DNA of 6,514 bases from Faecalibacterium prausnitzii (GCA_002313795.1 DCCL01000268.1:757-7270), one strand, 5' to 3'. Counted from the stretch's first letter, positions 1-6,514 are shown. Made by a program: numbers and translations. Notes: a model not told the origin generated them from the letters alone.

Positions 1-126
1 GCAAAGCCTTACCTCTCTGTCACGCTCCAGAAAGACGAAAAGCCGCTGGAGCTGCTGCAGAATATCCTCAAGGCGATGGCGGACATCCTTGCCGCCCCGC
101 AGGAGGAGACCCCCGGCAAAAAATAA
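1..126 (+). CDS. mfd: C-terminal end of probable transcription-repair coupling factor Mfd (partial)
   Basis: Reading frame 1 is open from the window edge to a TAA at 124-126 and gives 41 residues beginning AKPYLSVTLQKDEKPLELLQ and ending in a charged PGKK tail. The pattern of a short KPYL-type beta strand, a charged turn and then a Leu-rich helix (LELLQNILKAM) resembles the extreme C-terminus of clostridial Mfd proteins. Mfd is an ATP-dependent translocase that removes stalled RNA polymerase and recruits UvrA to the lesion. The next gene is a foldase-type lipoprotein, and mfd followed by a PrsA/SurA-like gene is an order I recall from clostridia, which supports the call. None of the helicase motifs lie inside the window, so the name rests on a short tail plus context. 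Another cytosolic protein with a similar tail cannot be excluded. Confidence 0.5.
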   Translation, partial: AKPYLSVTLQKDEKPLELLQNILKAMADILAAPQEETPGKK

Positions 127-134
127 TCAGATTC

Positions 135-139
135 AGGAG
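135..139 (+). promoter_or_regulatory. Ribosome binding site of the lipoprotein gene
   Basis: AGGAG lies seven bases before the ATG at 147-149, in the 20-base gap after the upstream stop codon. It fixes the lipoprotein start. I see no promoter in this short gap, so the gene is probably transcribed together with its upstream neighbour. Confidence 0.8.
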
Positions 140-146
140 TACACTT

Positions 147-1265
147 ATGAAGAAAAAACTCATCGCCCTCGTCTGCGCCCTGGCCCTTGTCTGCGGCCTT
201 GTGGGCTGCACCATCTCCACCCCGGATTCCGTGGGCACCATCGGCAATGTCGATATCACCTCCGGCTTCTACCTGCTGGTCCAGTACAACGCCTATCAGG
301 CCGCTGCCGACCTCGCTTCCGATGACCAGGACCCCACCAAGGTGTCTTCCTTCCTCAAGCAGACCATCACCGTGGACGACTCCACCGGCGAGACCGCTGT
401 GGTCAGCGACTATGTGGCCGAGAATACCCAGAAGAACCTCGAATACTACGCTGCCATCGAGACCCGCTTTGATGAGCTGGGCGGTGTGCTGACCCCCGAG
501 GAAGAGACGCAGGCCGACAACTACGCACAGCAGCTGATGGACCAGAACAGCGCCGCCTACAAGGCCAACGGCATCGGCCTTGAGTCTCTCAAGCGCTTTG
601 AGCGCATCCTCATCAAGAGCAGCGACCTGCTGGAACTGACCTACGGCACCGACGGCGAGACCCCCGTCTCTGACGCCGACCTCAGCGGCCATCTCGAGAA
701 TGACATGGTCTACTTCCGCTATACCGCCATCCCCCTCTACAACACCAGCACCTTTGCCTTTGCCGATGATGACCAGTCCAAGCAGATGCTGGAGCTGGCC
801 CAGACCGTTGCGGAGAACTACAACGCCAACATCCCCGAGGGTGCCAGCGCTCAGGCCTCCGCTTTCAGCGCCGCCGTGGCCGCCGGCCTGCCGGACATCT
901 ACGCCGTGCTGGACGGTGAAGCTTCTTCCGACACTTCCACCCTCTCCACCGCACTGCTGGGCAGTGATGACCTCGACAACACCTTCTCGGAGGACGGTGC
1001 CGCCGACGCCGTCCGTGCCCTCAAGCCCGGCGAAGCTGCCGCTGTGAACTATTCCAGCTATGCCCTGATGCTGCTGGTCCGTCTCGACCCGCTGGACGCT
1101 GAGACGCTGGACGACCTGCGTGACCAGGCTCTCTCGGATATGAAGAGCAGCGAGCTGCAGGACAACCTCTACTCCTACGGTGCAGAGCTGCCCCATGCTC
1201 TGGATTCTGCCGCCATGAAGAAACTGCCCGCTTCCAAGATCTCCAACAAGAGCAGCGACCAGTAA
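147..1265 (+). CDS. PrsA/SurA-like lipoprotein with a degenerate peptidyl-prolyl isomerase region
   Basis: This 372-residue protein starts with a lipoprotein signal: a KKK n-region, a hydrophobic stretch at 5-19 and a lipobox L18-V19-G20-C21. It should be acylated at Cys21 and anchored on the outer face of the membrane. Residues 29-43 (VGTIGNVDITSGFYL) match the short strand-helix that opens the chaperone region of PrsA/SurA foldases. After a helical, acidic region, 188-192 (VYFRY) and 292-296 (LKPGE), followed by the hydrophobic YALMLLVRL, fit the first and last strands of a parvulin (PpiC) rotamase domain. The usual RHIL-type start, the GDLG block and the final GYHII are missing or unrecognisable, so prolyl isomerase activity is doubtful. 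A holdase for exported proteins is the best inference. The gene lies 20 bases behind the probable mfd gene and ends before a strong terminator. The lipoprotein call is firm; the foldase assignment is moderate. Confidence 0.75.
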   Translation: MKKKLIALVCALALVCGLVGCTISTPDSVGTIGNVDITSGFYLLVQYNAYQAAADLASDDQDPTKVSSFLKQTITVDDSTGETAVVSDYVAENTQKNLEYYAAIETRFDELGGVLTPEEETQADNYAQQLMDQNSAAYKANGIGLESLKRFERILIKSSDLLELTYGTDGETPVSDADLSGHLENDMVYFRYTAIPLYNTSTFAFADDDQSKQMLELAQTVAENYNANIPEGASAQASAFSAAVAAGLPDIYAVLDGEASSDTSTLSTALLGSDDLDNTFSEDGAADAVRALKPGEAAAVNYSSYALMLLVRLDPLDAETLDDLRDQALSDMKSSELQDNLYSYGAELPHALDSAAMKKLPASKISNKSSDQ

Positions 1266-1282
1266 TTTTCCCTGAGATCACC

Positions 1283-1337
1283 AAGACCCCGCTCCCGGTG
1301 CTGTATGCACTCCGGTGAGCGGGGTCTTTCTGTTTTT
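1283..1337 (+). terminator. Intrinsic terminator after the lipoprotein gene, in a convergent junction
   Basis: AAGACCCCGCTC (1283-1294) pairs perfectly with GAGCGGGGTCTT (1317-1328). The stem continues inward through CCGG (1295-1298 with 1312-1315), with T1316 bulged. A T-rich run ending in TTTTT at 1333-1337 follows, a classical plus-strand terminator 17 bases after the lipoprotein stop. The stop codon of the converging minus-strand hydrolase (1336-1338) overlaps the T-run. On the minus strand the stem is followed only by a poor T-run, so it would terminate weakly in that direction, although the hairpin may still protect the 3' end of that mRNA. Confidence 0.9.
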
Positions 1338-3102
1338 ATGTTATCGTTTCAAACTCTTTTTCCAGCGCTTCGTTGCAGGCCCGGACAGCCGCCGGGTCAG
1401 GTTTGACGGCCGTGCGGTCATAGGTGAGCAGGCCGTTCACCTCATCCTCCACGTCGGTGAGCTGGGTGTATACCAGCGCCGACAGGCCCTTTTTCAGCTG
1501 GGGCAGGATGGTCTTCTGCTGCAGGTTTTTATAGCGCTCTGTCAGTTCTGCCCGGCTCTCTGCGGTACCATAGCCGTAGGTCTTCCGGGGCGGCTCATGG
1601 CCGGGCATGGGCCAGGCGATGCCGCCGTATTCCGTGAGGGCCACAGTGCGCTTTTTCGGGCTGACATGGAGCGGGTAGAAATAATTGTGGATGGAGTGCA
1701 CATCTCCCCCGCCCCGGTCGAACCATCCGCTGGCTTCGTCCACCAGACGGGAAGGGTCGAGGGTGCGGAGCGTTTCTGCTGCCTTATTGGCATCGAACTG
1801 CCCCCAGCCCTCATTGAAGGGCACCCAGCACCCGATGCAGGGATGGCAGCCCAGTGCGGCCACCGTATCGGCCAGCTCTCTGGCGTATTCCTCCCGGCTG
1901 TGGGCACTGCCCCGGCCCAGAAAACTGTGGAACAGTTTCCCGTCCGGGCCATGGCGGAGCAGGGGCTGAAGCACATTGGTCAGGTAGGTGACGTACCACA
2001 TGGGATAATTCCCGCCGCCGTTGACCATATCCTGCCAGACGATGATGCCCAGCTTATCACAGTGGTAGTACCACCGCTCCGGCTCGATCTTGGCGTGTTT
2101 GCGCAGCAGATTGAAACCCAGTTCCCGCACGGTGTGCAGTTCGTGCTCCACTGCCGCATCGGAGGGCGGAGTATACAGTCCCTCGGGCCAGTAGCCCTGG
2201 TCCAGCAGACCATTGAGGAGGATGGGCTTTCCGTTGAGGAAGAACCGCTTCACGCCCCGGGCATCCTCCCGGCACTCCCACCTGCGGAGGGCAAAGTAGC
2301 TGTGCACCGTATCGAAGTTCTCCTCTTCACCCTGGGTCGTGCCCACCGTCAAATCGTAGAGAAAAGGACGGTTCGGGCTCCACGGGAAGAAATGCTCTTC
2401 CGGGATCGTCAGGGTCACTTCGCCGTCCTGACCTGCCTCATCGCTGCCCCAGTCCTCGGCGATGGTCACGCCTCCGGCCCGGACGACGGCCCAGAGGTTC
2501 ACGGCCCCGCCGGGCTGTGCGGTGTGGGCCTTTACCGTCACAGTGCGGGCGTCGTAGTCCGGGGTGATGGTGAGGGTCTGGATATAATTGTCCGGCACCC
2601 GTTCCAGCCAGACCGTCTGCCAGATGCCGCTCTGGGCCGGGTAGAACATCCCGCCGGGCCTGAGGGTCTGCTTGCCCCGGGCCTGTACCCCGGTGCCCGT
2701 GGGATCCTGTACGGCCACCCAGAGGGTGTTATGCCCCTGCGGGCGGAGCAGGTCGGTGATATCAAGGGTAAAGGGCCAGTAGCCACCCCTGTGTCCCCCG
2801 GCCAGACGGCCATTGACCTCCACCGCACAGGCATAGTCCACCGCCCCGAAGTGGAGCAGCACCCGCCCGCCTTCCCCTGCCGGGGGCGTAAAAGCCCGGT
2901 GGTAGTGGAGCCACTGGCCGGGCTGAAGGGTCCGTCCCACACCGGAGGCCTTCGCTTCCGGCGAATAGGGCACAAGGATGCTGCCATCCCATTTGACGGG
3001 GAACTCGGAGCTGGCGGTGATGGCATAGTCCCACAGGCCGTTCAGGTTCAGAAAACTGTCCCTGCGGAGGCTGGGGCGGGGATATTCCGGAAGCGGATGC
3101 AT
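1336..3102 (-). CDS. Glycoside hydrolase family 2 protein (beta-galactosidase/beta-glucuronidase superfamily), cytosolic
   Basis: The 588-residue protein has the family 2 layout. A sugar-binding jelly-roll domain (about 1-180) opens with YPRPSLRRDSFLNLNGLWDY and includes FGAVDYACAVEVNG and SGIWQTVWLE. An immunoglobulin-like domain follows (about 180-275), then a TIM barrel (about 275-588) starting at FFLNGKPILLNG. The expected acid/base is E431 in VPFNEGWGQFD (codon 1810-1812) and the nucleophile E491 in ALTEYGG (codon 1630-1632). It should cleave a beta-linked sugar by the retaining mechanism. There is no signal peptide, so small imported glycosides are the likely substrates. The NxK carboxylate-binding signature of glucuronidases is replaced by E554-V-N556, which argues against uronic acid substrates. 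It is far shorter than LacZ and lacks the C-terminal small-chain domains. A GAGGTGA site (around 3107-3113) sets the ATG start, 15 bases after the aminotransferase stop, so the two are co-transcribed. Family is certain; substrate is unknown. Confidence 0.93.
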   Translation of the reverse strand: MHPLPEYPRPSLRRDSFLNLNGLWDYAITASSEFPVKWDGSILVPYSPEAKASGVGRTLQPGQWLHYHRAFTPPAGEGGRVLLHFGAVDYACAVEVNGRLAGGHRGGYWPFTLDITDLLRPQGHNTLWVAVQDPTGTGVQARGKQTLRPGGMFYPAQSGIWQTVWLERVPDNYIQTLTITPDYDARTVTVKAHTAQPGGAVNLWAVVRAGGVTIAEDWGSDEAGQDGEVTLTIPEEHFFPWSPNRPFLYDLTVGTTQGEEENFDTVHSYFALRRWECREDARGVKRFFLNGKPILLNGLLDQGYWPEGLYTPPSDAAVEHELHTVRELGFNLLRKHAKIEPERWYYHCDKLGIIVWQDMVNGGGNYPMWYVTYLTNVLQPLLRHGPDGKLFHSFLGRGSAHSREEYARELADTVAALGCHPCIGCWVPFNEGWGQFDANKAAETLRTLDPSRLVDEASGWFDRGGGDVHSIHNYFYPLHVSPKKRTVALTEYGGIAWPMPGHEPPRKTYGYGTAESRAELTERYKNLQQKTILPQLKKGLSALVYTQLTDVEDEVNGLLTYDRTAVKPDPAAVRACNEALEKEFETIT

Positions 3103-3106
3103 GGTG

Positions 3107-3113
3107 TCACCTC
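3107..3113 (-). promoter_or_regulatory. Ribosome binding site of the GH2 gene in the short intercistronic gap
   Basis: On the minus strand GAGGTGA lies four bases before the hydrolase ATG (3100-3102) and four bases after the aminotransferase stop (3118-3120). The spacing to the start is on the short side. The position within a 15-base gap favours translational coupling of the two genes. Confidence 0.75.
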
Positions 3114-3117
3114 ACGG

Positions 3118-4305
3118 TCATTTCTTGTAGGCTGCGGCCAGTTTTTCCAGGGCGGGCAGGCTCCGCTTCACCTTTTCGGTGTCGATGCAGTAGGCGAAGC
3201 GGACATAGCCCTTGACGCCGAAGGTATCGCTGGGCACCAGCAGCAGGTCGAACTCCCGGGCCTTCATGCAGAAGGCGTTGGCGTCCTCTTCCAGCGCCTT
3301 GGGGAAGATGTAGAAGGTGCCGCCGGGGCGTTCCACCTCAAAGCCCAGTTCGGTGAGCTTATCGTACAGCAGGTTCATGTTGGTCTCGTAGACCGAGAGG
3401 TCGCTGGTCACATCCAGACACTGGCTGACCGCCTTCTGGATGATGCTGGGCGGGCAGTTGTGGCCGGTGAAGCGGGAGATCTGGGCCATCATATCCACCA
3501 GCACATCCTCACCCTCACAGCCGGGCCGGACCGCCACATAGCCCAGACGCTCGCCGGGCAGGCTCAGGCTCTTGGAGAAGGAGAAGCAGGTCAGGGTGTG
3601 GGGATAGAATGCTGCCGGATAGGGCACCTTTTTGCCGTCGAAGGCGATATCACGGTAGGGCTCATCGCTGACAAGGAAGATATTATGGCCGAAGGCTTTG
3701 CTCTTTTGGGTCAGGATGTCTGCCATCCGGGTCAGGGTCTCTTCGGAATAGACCACGCCGGTGGGGTTGTTGGGGGTGTTGATGAGGATGCAGGTGACGT
3801 TCTCGGTGAGCATCTCCTCAAAGGCATCCAGATTGGGCTGGAAGGTGGGAGCCTGCGGCGGCACCACCTTGAGCTTTGCGCCGGTGCCCTCCACATAGGG
3901 GCCGTACTCGGGGAAATAGGGGGCAAAGGTCAGCACCTCATCGCCGGGTTTGGTCACAGCACGGATGGCGTGGGCAATGGCACCCGCAGCGCCGGTGGTG
4001 GGGAAGATATCCTTCTGCTCATAGGGCAGGCCGAAGGTCTTTGCCAGATGGGCCGCCACAGCGGTGCGGAAGTCCGGGTCGCCCTGACTGGGGCAGTAGC
4101 CGTGGAGGGCCACCGGCTCTTCCTCGGCCAGCAGGGTCTGCATGACCCGGGTGAACTTGTCCGGGCAGGGCACACTGGGGTTGCCCAGAGAGTAGTCGAA
4201 CACATTCTCATAGCCGATCTCGGCGGCACGCTGTCTGCCATACGTAAAGGTCTCCCGGATGACGCTTTTGTGGCCCAGCATGGCACGGTAAGTCTCATTC
4301 AGCAT
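3118..4305 (-). CDS. Class I/II pyridoxal-phosphate-dependent aminotransferase (aspartate aminotransferase fold)
   Basis: The 395-residue length and motifs are those of fold-type I aminotransferases. The N-terminal YSLGNPSVPCP takes the place of the usual substrate-contacting GxPxxxxP loop. NNPTG follows (first conserved Asn N179, N180 before PTG), then SDEPYR with D214 for the pyridine nitrogen and Y217 for the cofactor O3'. SFSKSLSLPGERLGY holds the Schiff-base lysine K245 (codon 3571-3573). R369 in YVRFAYC (codon 3199-3201) should bind the substrate alpha-carboxylate. All catalytic positions are intact, so it should be an active cytosolic amino acid transaminase using a 2-oxo acid acceptor. 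Amino donor specificity cannot be read from the sequence; the GNPSVP variant is typical of an uncharacterised clostridial subgroup. AGAGGG at 4314-4319, eight bases before the ATG, supports the start. It sits 41 bases after the CDF gene and 15 before the GH2 gene on the same strand. Confidence 0.93.
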   Translation of the reverse strand: MLNETYRAMLGHKSVIRETFTYGRQRAAEIGYENVFDYSLGNPSVPCPDKFTRVMQTLLAEEEPVALHGYCPSQGDPDFRTAVAAHLAKTFGLPYEQKDIFPTTGAAGAIAHAIRAVTKPGDEVLTFAPYFPEYGPYVEGTGAKLKVVPPQAPTFQPNLDAFEEMLTENVTCILINTPNNPTGVVYSEETLTRMADILTQKSKAFGHNIFLVSDEPYRDIAFDGKKVPYPAAFYPHTLTCFSFSKSLSLPGERLGYVAVRPGCEGEDVLVDMMAQISRFTGHNCPPSIIQKAVSQCLDVTSDLSVYETNMNLLYDKLTELGFEVERPGGTFYIFPKALEEDANAFCMKAREFDLLLVPSDTFGVKGYVRFAYCIDTEKVKRSLPALEKLAAAYKK

Positions 4306-4313
4306 AATACGTT

Positions 4314-4319
4314 CCCTCT
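4314..4319 (-). promoter_or_regulatory. Ribosome binding site of the aminotransferase gene
   Basis: AGAGGG on the minus strand lies eight bases before the ATG at 4303-4305 in an A-rich context. It directly follows a small hairpin that occupies the rest of the intercistronic gap. Confidence 0.75.
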
Positions 4320-4326
4320 TTTTCTT

Positions 4327-4346
4327 CTGCCGTTTTCAAACAGCAG
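4327..4346 (-). other. Small intercistronic hairpin directly after the CDF stop codon
   Basis: On the minus strand CTGCTGTT, loop TGAA, AACGGCAG forms an eight-pair stem with one U-G wobble. It abuts the CDF stop codon (4347-4349). Purine-rich sequence follows rather than a T-run, so it is not an intrinsic terminator for the operon. It could stabilise or process the mRNA between the two genes. On the plus strand the same element, with one C-A mismatch, is followed by a T-rich run and looks terminator-like. Confidence 0.45.
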
Positions 4347-5546
4347 TTATTTTTTCTCTTCCTGTTCCGGCAGGGCCGAAGCGTAGCTCTGCTCTATCTT
4401 GACCACACAGCAGTATCTGGGGTCCTGCTCCTTGACGAAGTTGCACATCTCGGCCAGCTTCTCGTCCTTGTTGCCGGTATAGCCTGCCGGGAACACCAGA
4501 TCAAAGAGCACGTTGGTGTGGCTGTCGCCGGGCACGATGCGCAGATCATGGATGGACATCCGCGGGTCCATCTGGCGGGCCTTTTCCATCAGGCGGCTGC
4601 GCAGCACCCCCACAGCAGCGTCCGACGTCACGATGGGGTCATAGTGGATGGTGACCTGCAGATGGTCTTTCTTCAGGAAATCCCGCTCGATGTTGTCGAT
4701 GATATCGTGAGCTTCCAGCGGGTCGGCCTCTGCGGGGAACTCGATGTGGAGCGAAGCGAACTGATGGCCCGGGCCGTAGTCGTGCACCATCAGGTCATGG
4801 ACGCCCAGCACACCGGGATAGCTCATGACGGTGCGCTCGATGTGTTCCACCAGTTCCGGCGAGGGGCTCTCGCCCAGCAGAGGGCTGAGGGTATCCATCA
4901 TCAGGCCCCAGCCCGACCAGAGGATAAAGCAGGCCACGGCCACGCCCATCAGACCATCCAGCACATCCCAGCCCGTCAGGTGGGAGAGGATGGTGGAGAC
5001 AAGGACAGCACCGGTGGTCAGCACATCGTTGCGGCTGTCGGCGGCGGTGGCCATCAGGGTCTCCGAGTTGATTTTCTGTCCCACCGTCCGGTTAAAACCG
5101 CTCATCCAGAACTTGACCAGAATGGACACCACCAGCACTGCCACGCTCAGCCAGCTGAACACCACGGCGGTGGGGTGGAAGACCTTCAGGGCCGATTCCT
5201 TCAGCAGGGAAAGGCCGATGGCAAGGATGGTAACGCAGACCACGAGGCCCGCCAGATATTCATACCGGGCGTGGCCGTAGGGATGCTTTTCGTCGGGGCC
5301 TTTGGAGGCCAGACGGAAGCCCACAAGGCTGACTACATTGGAAGATGCATCCGAAAGGTTGTTCAATGCATCTGCCATGATAGCGATGGAACCGAACAGC
5401 GTTCCCGCTGTCAGTTTGCCCAGGCAGAGCAGGAGATTGCAGGCCATGCCCACAAGGCTGGCCAGGTTGCCGTAGGCTGTGCGCACGGCGGGATTCTGGG
5501 TATCGTCCGGGTGCCGGATAAACAGGCGGATGAGTAATTTTGTCAT
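4347..5546 (-). CDS. Cation diffusion facilitator (CDF) metal exporter with an additional C-terminal domain
   Basis: This 399-residue membrane protein should export a divalent metal using the proton gradient. Six membrane segments lie at roughly 30-50, 55-78, 95-120, 125-150, 163-190 and 195-215. Transport site A is N62-x3-D66 in segment 2 (DALNNLSDAS) and D170-x3-D174 in segment 5 (ADSRNDVL). HPYGHARYEYLAGL is the CDF loop signature. A cytosolic ZT-dimer domain (about 220-305) keeps metal-ligand candidates H250, H255, H267, H280, H301 and D303. About 94 further residues resemble a second ferredoxin-like domain. Asn in place of His or Asp at the first site A position points away from a classical zinc exporter and towards manganese or iron; this is inference. 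The ATG at 5544-5546 is preceded at seven bases by GAGGGAG (5554-5560). An in-frame TTG at 5622-5624 would add 26 residues but lies upstream of the promoter, so it is rejected. First gene of the apparent operon. Confidence 0.93.
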   Translation of the reverse strand: MTKLLIRLFIRHPDDTQNPAVRTAYGNLASLVGMACNLLLCLGKLTAGTLFGSIAIMADALNNLSDASSNVVSLVGFRLASKGPDEKHPYGHARYEYLAGLVVCVTILAIGLSLLKESALKVFHPTAVVFSWLSVAVLVVSILVKFWMSGFNRTVGQKINSETLMATAADSRNDVLTTGAVLVSTILSHLTGWDVLDGLMGVAVACFILWSGWGLMMDTLSPLLGESPSPELVEHIERTVMSYPGVLGVHDLMVHDYGPGHQFASLHIEFPAEADPLEAHDIIDNIERDFLKKDHLQVTIHYDPIVTSDAAVGVLRSRLMEKARQMDPRMSIHDLRIVPGDSHTNVLFDLVFPAGYTGNKDEKLAEMCNFVKEQDPRYCCVVKIEQSYASALPEQEEKK

Positions 5547-5553
5547 AGAGAAG

Positions 5554-5560
5554 CTCCCTC
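5554..5560 (-). promoter_or_regulatory. Ribosome binding site that decides the CDF start
   Basis: GAGGGAG on the minus strand lies seven bases before the ATG at 5544-5546. Together with the promoter at 5584-5612 it favours the 399-residue product starting MTKLLIRLF over the longer reading that would begin at TTG 5622-5624. Confidence 0.85.
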
Positions 5561-5576
5561 TCAGCAGATATTGCGA

Positions 5577-5592
5577 TGCTACCAGTATAGCA
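5577..5592 (-). promoter_or_regulatory. Possible operator: inverted repeat over the -10 of the CDF promoter
   Basis: TGCTA, six bases, TAGCA form a short inverted repeat that covers the -10 box and the predicted start site. A repressor bound here would block initiation. The five-base arms are short and I do not recognise a known regulator's box, so this is only a candidate. Confidence 0.3.
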
Positions 5593-5612
5593 CTGCACTT
5601 TACGGTTTTGAA
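5584..5612 (-). promoter_or_regulatory. Sigma-A-type promoter with extended -10 for the CDF operon
   Basis: Read on the minus strand: -35 TTCAAA (plus 5607-5612), a 17-base spacer, and -10 TATACT (plus 5584-5589) preceded by TGC, which makes an extended -10. The region upstream of the -35 is A/T-rich in otherwise G/C-rich DNA and could act as an UP element. Transcription would start near 5577, leaving a leader of about 30 bases, too short for a known metal riboswitch. Confidence 0.75.
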
Positions 5613-5649
5613 GTTTTTTCGCAAAATTTTATTTCGGGCTGAGGTGGAT

Positions 5650-5687
5650 ACAAGAAAGCCCCCGGCAGAGGAACTTCTGCCGGGGGC
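5650..5687 (-). terminator. Intrinsic terminator of ptsI
   Basis: On the minus strand GCCCCCGGCAGA pairs perfectly over 12 bases with TCTGCCGGGGGC (plus 5676-5687 and 5658-5669), enclosing a six-base loop. CTTTCTTGT follows, a moderate T-run. It lies 23 bases past the ptsI stop and upstream of the CDF promoter, separating the two transcription units. Confidence 0.85.
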
Positions 5688-5710
5688 CGGATGATTCCGG
5701 AAATATTTCC

Positions 5711-6514
<804 letters not shown>

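Noticed and set aside
9..1196. Minus-strand open frame of 395 codons opposite the lipoprotein gene
   Set aside because: It is codon-aligned with the lipoprotein gene, whose signal peptide, lipobox, ribosome binding site and terminator are all convincing. The antisense translation is low-complexity Gly/Val-rich sequence.
1315..4386. Very long plus-strand open frame (1023 codons) antisense to the GH2 and aminotransferase genes
   Set aside because: It is in codon register with both minus-strand genes. Stops in that register need the sense codons TTA, CTA or TCA, which this G/C-biased coding avoids. Its translation has no recognisable domain and crosses the intergenic gap, while the minus-strand frames carry clear enzyme motifs.
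4518..5537. Plus-strand open frame of 339 codons opposite the CDF gene
   Set aside because: It is codon-aligned antisense of the CDF gene. The His- and Gln-rich translation is the usual product of reading such a gene backwards, and no ribosome binding site or promoter supports it.
5547..5583. Metal riboswitch (yybP-ykoY type) in front of the CDF gene
   Set aside because: The leader from the predicted start site is only about 30 bases, too short for that structure.
5547..5624. N-terminal extension of the CDF protein starting at TTG 5622-5624
   Set aside because: The TTG lies upstream of the -35 and -10 boxes and has no ribosome binding site, whereas ATG 5544-5546 has a good one and fits the usual CDF N-terminus.

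Overview
The window is G+C-rich DNA with strong G/C bias at third codon positions and closely packed genes with AGGAG/GAGG-type ribosome binding sites. The protein sequences resemble gut Bacillota of the Oscillospiraceae (Faecalibacterium/Subdoligranulum-like). This placement is inferred from sequence style and gene content, as no marker gene is present. I see no mobile element, tRNA, rRNA or CRISPR array, and no gap above 300 bases without a gene.

Left part, plus strand (1-1337): the last 41 codons of a gene that is probably mfd (transcription-repair coupling factor), then after 20 bases a lipoprotein of the PrsA/SurA-like foldase type with a degenerate rotamase region. A strong intrinsic terminator closes this unit.

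Middle part, minus strand (5624 down to 1336): an apparent three-gene operon. It runs from an extended -10 promoter through a cation diffusion facilitator (CDF) metal exporter, a class I/II PLP aminotransferase and a cytosolic family 2 glycoside hydrolase, separated by 41 and 15 bases. It converges on the lipoprotein unit, and the hydrolase stop codon overlaps the T-tract of the plus-strand terminator. The three products do not form an obvious pathway.

Right part, minus strand (6514 down to 5711): the C-terminal half of PTS enzyme I (ptsI), cut by the window edge and followed by its own hairpin terminator. The CDF promoter lies just downstream of that terminator, so the CDF operon looks transcriptionally separate from ptsI.

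Most of the window is ordinary housekeeping and metabolic DNA. The points most worth a second look are the N/D-D/D transport site and extra C-terminal domain of the CDF protein, the GH2 enzyme that lacks the glucuronidase signature and has closely spaced catalytic residues, and the lipoprotein with an eroded catalytic domain. I found no convincing new multi-gene system.
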